This document shows, piece after piece, positions 60,856 through 64,000 of a stretch of 64,000 nt of DNA. The translations under genes and the position numbers were made by a program. The notes under the pieces are model-generated. The model saw only the letters and a program-made list of their open reading frames with translations, was not told where the DNA came from and made no database searches. This DNA comes from Fructobacillus parabroussonetiae. Lineage in GTDB: Bacteria > Bacillota > Bacilli > Lactobacillales > Lactobacillaceae. Within the stretch, counting starts at the first letter, position 1; each line of letters starts with the position of its first letter. The stretch lies in the NCBI RefSeq assembly GCF_018437265.1, contig NZ_JAAMFL010000010.1, positions 34,529 through 98,528 of the forward strand, written 5' to 3'.

Positions 60856-61757
60856 TAGTCGACCTCGATTGCGAGAATTTCCATGATTCGTTCCAAATCA
60901 CGCGGTGAAACGTAATTAATTTCAATCTTTCCAGAGCCCTTTTTACCAGCGTTCACCTTGACTTTGGTACCGAACTTTTCTTCCAAGCGCAGGGCCAAGT
61001 CATCAGCAAATGGCGAAGACTTCTTCTCCGCTTTCTTCGGCTGGTCGCCTTGGTTGGCCTTTTTAACAAGGGCCTCAACCTGACGAACATTCAAGCCTTC
61101 CTTCAAAACGGTGGACAGTACACTGTTCAACTGTCCTTCTTTTTCCAGTCCGAGCAAGGCACGGGCCTGGCCCATGGAGAGCTTGCCGGCTTGAACCAAT
61201 TCTTGTACCTTATCCGGCAATTTCAAGAGTCGCAGGGCATTGGCAACCGTTGTCCGTTCCTTGCCGACCCGATCAGCCAGTTTCGACTGCGTGAGGTCGA
61301 GCTGCGCCATTAAGTTGGCGTAAGCACGCGCTTCTTCAATCGGATCCAGGTTGTCTCGTTGCAGGTTTTCAATCAATGCCAAAGTCGCCATGGTTTCATC
61401 GTTGGTCTCCCGCACAATGGCCGTGATGTTGTTCACGCCAAGTGTTTTGGTGGCACGAAAACGACGTTCCCCAGCAATAATTTGGTACTTAGCACCGGCC
61501 TTACGGACGATAATTGGCGTTAATAGACCATTTTCCTTAATGGACTGGGCCAATTCCTTGATTGAGTCTTCATCGAAGTGCAAACGAGGTTGGAAAGGGT
61601 TGGCCACAATCTTAGCCAAGGGGAGGTCGACGACTTTTTCACTGGCATCAGCCGTTCGTGTAATTGCCTTCGAATGTTCGAGCGCTTGCTTGGAAATGCC
61701 ATTGGATCCAAAGAGCGAGTCCATGTTCTTTCCTAAGCCACTTTTTTGCTTAACCAT
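60855..61757 (-). CDS. parB: ParB/Spo0J chromosome partitioning protein
   Basis: CTP-dependent clamp that loads at parS and recruits SMC. 300 residues. N-terminal GLGKNMDSLFG, the CTPase motifs NPFQPR and GERRFRA, the helix-turn-helix LTQSKLADRVGKERTTVANALRLL, and the C-terminal dimer domain. The ATG at 61755-61757 begins the usual MVKQKSGLGK; a 67-codon extension through parA is rejected. It overlaps parA by eight bases. No noc paralogue is seen between parA and rsmG. Confidence 0.95.
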   Translation of the reverse strand: MVKQKSGLGKNMDSLFGSNGISKQALEHSKAITRTADASEKVVDLPLAKIVANPFQPRLHFDEDSIKELAQSIKENGLLTPIIVRKAGAKYQIIAGERRFRATKTLGVNNITAIVRETNDETMATLALIENLQRDNLDPIEEARAYANLMAQLDLTQSKLADRVGKERTTVANALRLLKLPDKVQELVQAGKLSMGQARALLGLEKEGQLNSVLSTVLKEGLNVRQVEALVKKANQGDQPKKAEKKSSPFADDLALRLEEKFGTKVKVNAGKKGSGKIEINYVSPRDLERIMEILAIEVD

Positions 61758-62514
61758 ATTGTTCGATGACCTCCTTTGCAAAGTCGGTGTATAAACGGGC
61801 ACCCGGTGATTTCGGATCAAAGTCGATGATCGCCTGGCCGTATGATGGGGCTTCTGACAAACGGACAGAACGTGGAATAACCGTTTGGTAAACGCGATCT
61901 TCGAAGTATGAGCGAACCTGTTCGGATACTTGCTTTGCCAGGTTGGTCCGGCTGTCATACATGGTCAACAGGATGCCCGCCATTTCAAGTTCAGGGTTCA
62001 AGCCCTGACGAACCAATTCAATCGTGTTGATTAATTGACCCAGCCCTTCAAGGGCGTAAAATTCCGTTTGTACCGGAATCAAAACGGCATCGGCTGCAGT
62101 GAAAGAATTAATGGTCAAAAGCCCAAGCGATGGCGGATTGTCAATGATGACATGATCATATTGCCCCTGGACCTTGCTTAAAGCATGTGACAAACGGTAC
62201 TCACGTTCTGCCATATCGACCAATTGGACTTCTGCTTCCGAAAGCTGAATCGTCGTTGGCAAAATATCGAGGCCTTCTGTTGATGAAGCCATGATGGCCT
62301 GCTCGACTGGAAAGTCCTGCACCAACACATCGTAAATATCATGCTCAAGCGTTGACTTGTCCACACCAACACCGGAAGAAGCGTTCCCCTGTGGATCGGC
62401 GTCCACTAAAAGGACCTTCTTACCGGCCTTTGCTAAAGCCGCCGAAAGGTTAATACTCGTTGTCGTCTTTCCGACGCCACCTTTTTGATTCGCCAATGCA
62501 ATAATTTTTGCCAC
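61750..62514 (-). CDS. parA: ParA/Soj chromosome partitioning ATPase
   Basis: 254 residues. Deviant Walker A KGGVGKTTTSINL, DADPQGN, and switch region IIDNPPSLG (Walker B). It acts with ParB on the nucleoid in origin segregation. It lies 21 bases after rsmG and overlaps parB, so rsmG-parA-parB-DUF951-ychF read as one cluster. Confidence 0.97.
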   Translation of the reverse strand: MAKIIALANQKGGVGKTTTSINLSAALAKAGKKVLLVDADPQGNASSGVGVDKSTLEHDIYDVLVQDFPVEQAIMASSTEGLDILPTTIQLSEAEVQLVDMAEREYRLSHALSKVQGQYDHVIIDNPPSLGLLTINSFTAADAVLIPVQTEFYALEGLGQLINTIELVRQGLNPELEMAGILLTMYDSRTNLAKQVSEQVRSYFEDRVYQTVIPRSVRLSEAPSYGQAIIDFDPKSPGARLYTDFAKEVIEQYG

Positions 62515-62535
62515 GTTAGGCTCCTTTATGCTTGT

Positions 62536-63252
62536 CTAAAGCGGTTTCTTCGTAGGTGTTCCCGCTTGTCTAGGATATTTTTTAGGCGTTTTTGCCACTT
62601 TATCAACGATTTGAATCACACGCGGATCACCATTTGGTAAGGTAAATGAACGCTCGGCAACCATCTTGCCGCCCAAAGTCGCCAGAGCTTTCTGTCCAGC
62701 CGCCATTTCTTCTTGTCCAGCCGATCCCTTCATCACGAGAAACTGACCGCCAATTCGAACAAAGGGTAGCGTATACTCAGCCAAAACCTGCGTACGAGCA
62801 ACGGCACGGGCCGTTGCAAAGTCAAAGGACTCACGTAAAGCACTCTCCTTGCCAAGGTCTTCTGCACGACCGTGTCGAACAGTGACGCCCTCTAGGCCCA
62901 ATCGTTCGACCATCTTCTTTAAGAAGTTAACTCGTTTATTCAATGAATCAACCATGGTCACTTGCAAATTTGGCAGAGCGATCTTTAATGGAAGGGCTGG
63001 AAAGCCAGCACCTGATCCGACATCAATTAGCGTTGGTTCCCCTTCTCGAAGCGCCGGTACTTCCATTGCCAAAGTCAACGAATCAAAGAAATGCTTTAAA
63101 TAAACTTCTTCTTTTTCCGTAATTGCAGTTAAATTAAACGATTGGTTAGCAAGAACCAATTCGTTAAAATAAGTCTCGAACTGGGCTAATTGCGTTTTTG
63201 AAAGGGGCAACCCCGCTTCTACCAACGTCTTTTCAAATGTTTTTTGGTCCAA
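62536..63252 (-). CDS. rsmG: 16S rRNA (guanine-N7) methyltransferase RsmG
   Basis: Methylates G527 of 16S rRNA. 238 residues with ANQSFNLTAITEKEEVYLKHFFDSL and the SAM-binding LIDVGSGAGFPALPLKI. The TTG at 63250-63252 is taken as start because GGAGG lies six bases before it and the length fits the family. The upstream in-frame ATG at 63414 would add 54 residues of non-family sequence across two terminator hairpins. Confidence 0.95.
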   Translation of the reverse strand: MDQKTFEKTLVEAGLPLSKTQLAQFETYFNELVLANQSFNLTAITEKEEVYLKHFFDSLTLAMEVPALREGEPTLIDVGSGAGFPALPLKIALPNLQVTMVDSLNKRVNFLKKMVERLGLEGVTVRHGRAEDLGKESALRESFDFATARAVARTQVLAEYTLPFVRIGGQFLVMKGSAGQEEMAAGQKALATLGGKMVAERSFTLPNGDPRVIQIVDKVAKTPKKYPRQAGTPTKKPL

Positions 63253-63307
63253 AACGATCCTCCAAACCAGGCCTAAAACGCCTAGTCTACTAATATCAAG
63301 AATACCT

Positions 63308-63332
63308 AAAAAAGCCTTGATAATCAAGGTTC
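63308..63332 (-). terminator. second terminator after the tRNA cluster
   Basis: AACCTTGAT...ATCAAGG hairpin followed by T6 on the minus strand. Confidence 0.6.
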
Positions 63333-63353
63333 TTCCGCTTTCATTTTGCTTAC

Positions 63354-63382
63354 AAAAAAACCCGGACAAAAGTCCAGGTTTC
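63354..63382 (-). terminator. terminator of the rRNA-tRNA transcript
   Basis: AAACCTGGAC pairs with GTCCGGGTTT, T7 on the minus strand, directly after tRNA-Leu. Confidence 0.85.
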
Positions 63383-63389
63383 TTATGTA

Positions 63390-63473
63390 TGCCCTCGGTG
63401 GGAGTCGAACCCACACGGTGTTGCCACCACTGGATTTTGAGTCCAGCGCGTCTGCCAATTCCGCCACAAGGGC
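63390..63473 (-). tRNA. tRNA-Leu (CAA)
   Basis: 84 bases with a long variable arm. Acceptor GCCCTTG/CGAGGGC, anticodon stem CTGGA/TCCAG around CTCAAAA (anticodon CAA), discriminator A. Confidence 0.95.
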
Positions 63474-63499
63474 AATATAAAGTATAAATACTTTATTAG

Positions 63500-63573
63500 G
63501 GCGGTAGAAGGGGATCGAACCCTCGCATGCTGGATCCACAAACCAGTGTGTTAACCACTTCACCACTACCGCC
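63500..63573 (-). tRNA. tRNA-His (GUG)
   Basis: 74 bases. Extra 5' G(-1) facing C73, acceptor GCGGTAG/CTACCGC, anticodon loop TTGTGGA (GTG). Confidence 0.95.
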
Positions 63574-63577
63574 ATGG

Positions 63578-63648
63578 CAGGGATAGAGGGAATCGAACCC
63601 CCATCAACGGTTTTGGAGACCGCTATTCTACCATTAAACTATATCCCT
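63578..63648 (-). tRNA. tRNA-Trp (CCA)
   Basis: 71 bases. Acceptor AGGGATA/TATCCCT, anticodon loop CTCCAAA (CCA), discriminator G. Confidence 0.95.
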
Positions 63649-63678
63649 AAGATAGTATAATAATCAGTCAGAAACTGA

Positions 63679-63727
63679 ACAACATGCTAGGGACTCGCAC
63701 CCTACAAGACACTCTTGTCCATGCTGT
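63679..63727 (-). pseudogene. truncated tRNA-like element
   Basis: 49 bases in the tRNA cluster. Outer 8-bp stem ACAGCATG/CATGTTGT, a T-arm-like hairpin TAGGG-(7-base loop TGCGAGT)-CCCTA, and one further hairpin CAAGA/TCTTG. There are no separate D and anticodon arms, so it cannot be a normal tRNA. Probably the remains of a tRNA or of a fusion between two after deletion. Confidence 0.5.
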
Positions 63728-63750
63728 AAAAATAAAAAAGAGAAAAGAAA

Positions 63751-63823
63751 TGGACGCTACAGGGATCGAACCTGTGACCCCCTGCTTGTAAGGCAGGTGC
63801 TCTCCCAGCTGAGCTAAGCGTCC
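63751..63823 (-). tRNA. tRNA-Val (UAC)
   Basis: 73 bases. Acceptor GGACGCT/AGCGTCC, anticodon stem CCTGC/GCAGG around CTTACAA (TAC), discriminator A. Confidence 0.95.
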
Positions 63824-63830
63824 GAAGAAA

Positions 63831-63921
63831 TGGAGAAGAAGGGATTCGAACCCTCGAAGCGGCGTTAACCGCTTACACGGTTTCCAACCGTGCTCCTTAA
63901 GCCTGACTCGGACACCTCTCC
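63831..63921 (-). tRNA. tRNA-Ser (GGA)
   Basis: 91 bases with a long variable arm. Acceptor GGAGAGG/CTTCTCC, anticodon stem CACGG/CCGTG around TTGGAAA (GGA). Confidence 0.95.
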
Positions 63922-63948
63922 AAAACTCTTTTTTATCTTTATATGTAC

Positions 63949-64000
63949 AGGCATCGCGTCGTCCTATCCTCGCAGCCAGCGTTCCGGCAACTACTTTTGG
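63949..64000 (-). rRNA. rrf: 5S ribosomal RNA, 3' end only
   Basis: The minus strand at the right edge reads a 5S rRNA 3' third: CCAAAAGTAGTTGCCGGAAC, then GCTGCGAGGATAGGACG and GATGCCTG. The rest of the rRNA operon lies beyond the window. The tRNA genes follow it on the same strand. Confidence 0.85.

Noticed and set aside
61758..61958. 67-codon N-terminal extension of ParB
   Set aside because: It lies entirely within parA in another frame; MVKQKSGLGK at 61757 is the usual ParB start.
60855..63252. parS site near parAB
   Set aside because: No sequence close to TGTTNCACGTGAAACA was seen in this part of the window.
63253..63414. 54-residue extension of RsmG
   Set aside because: It spans two terminator hairpins, and the TTG at 63252 with a GGAGG site gives the family length.

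Overview
The window looks like a contiguous piece of chromosome from a low-to-mid GC lactic acid bacterium. The gene set points to Lactobacillales, most likely the Leuconostoc/Fructobacillus/Weissella group: a comG operon followed by a methyltransferase and ackA, rpoE (delta subunit), a GRP-type sugar transporter with a cre site, a BusR/OpuA osmoregulation pair, a GH68 fructansucrase, a Cys42-type NADH oxidase, and rsmG-parA-parB-DUF951-ychF-DUF1129 next to an rRNA/tRNA cluster. The genus cannot be fixed from sequence alone. No insertion sequence, prophage or CRISPR array was seen.

Layout. 1-7.6 kb: coaE (cut by the left edge), a DUF975 membrane protein, mutM, an amino-acid permease, a HicAB toxin-antitoxin pair, a DEAD-box helicase and obg. 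7.6-15.8 kb: uvrC, pyrG behind a CTP-sensing attenuator, a membrane-anchored GH68 enzyme, a second DUF975 protein, a permease behind a T-box leader whose specifier reads ATG (Met), and tRNA-Lys. 15.8-24.7 kb: rpoE, a DUF1934 protein, an HD phosphohydrolase, pepN, a CPA1 cation/proton antiporter, a DUF1054 protein and a YihY protein. 24.7-36 kb: NADH oxidase, two VIT-family metal transporters divergent from a cysteine-free Fur-family regulator, a class B PBP, a YfhO protein, greA, the sugar transporter, and an MltG-like/GH73 wall protein. 36-44.7 kb: ackA, a methyltransferase, comGA-GG, folD, comEB and thyA (dTMP synthesis).

44.7-48.1 kb is an AT-richer accessory patch. It holds an LPXTG surface protein, a membrane-bound XRE regulator and an apparent type I toxin-antitoxin locus: a 38-residue hydrophobic peptide plus a divergent antisense RNA built on an imperfect repeat of the toxin ribosome-binding site. 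tRNA-Glu(CUC) follows. 48.3-54.2 kb: a NatAB-like exporter, then the glycine betaine transporter OpuA with its BusR regulator. The permease-binding-protein fusion expected for OpuABC is interrupted here by one in-frame TAG. 54.2-64 kb: pgi, a D,D-carboxypeptidase with a two-component system, DUF1129, ychF, DUF951, parB, parA, rsmG, then tRNA-Leu, His, Trp, a tRNA-like relic, tRNA-Val, tRNA-Ser and the 3' end of 5S rRNA.

Regulation is unusually readable. Sites supported by sequence include a Met T-box, a pyrG reiterative-transcription attenuator, BusR half-sites spaced by 22 bp, a cre site inside the sugar-transporter promoter, twin dyads flanking the -10 of the VIT operon, and a dyad around the -10 of the NADH oxidase gene. 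All start-site, promoter and terminator calls are by eye.
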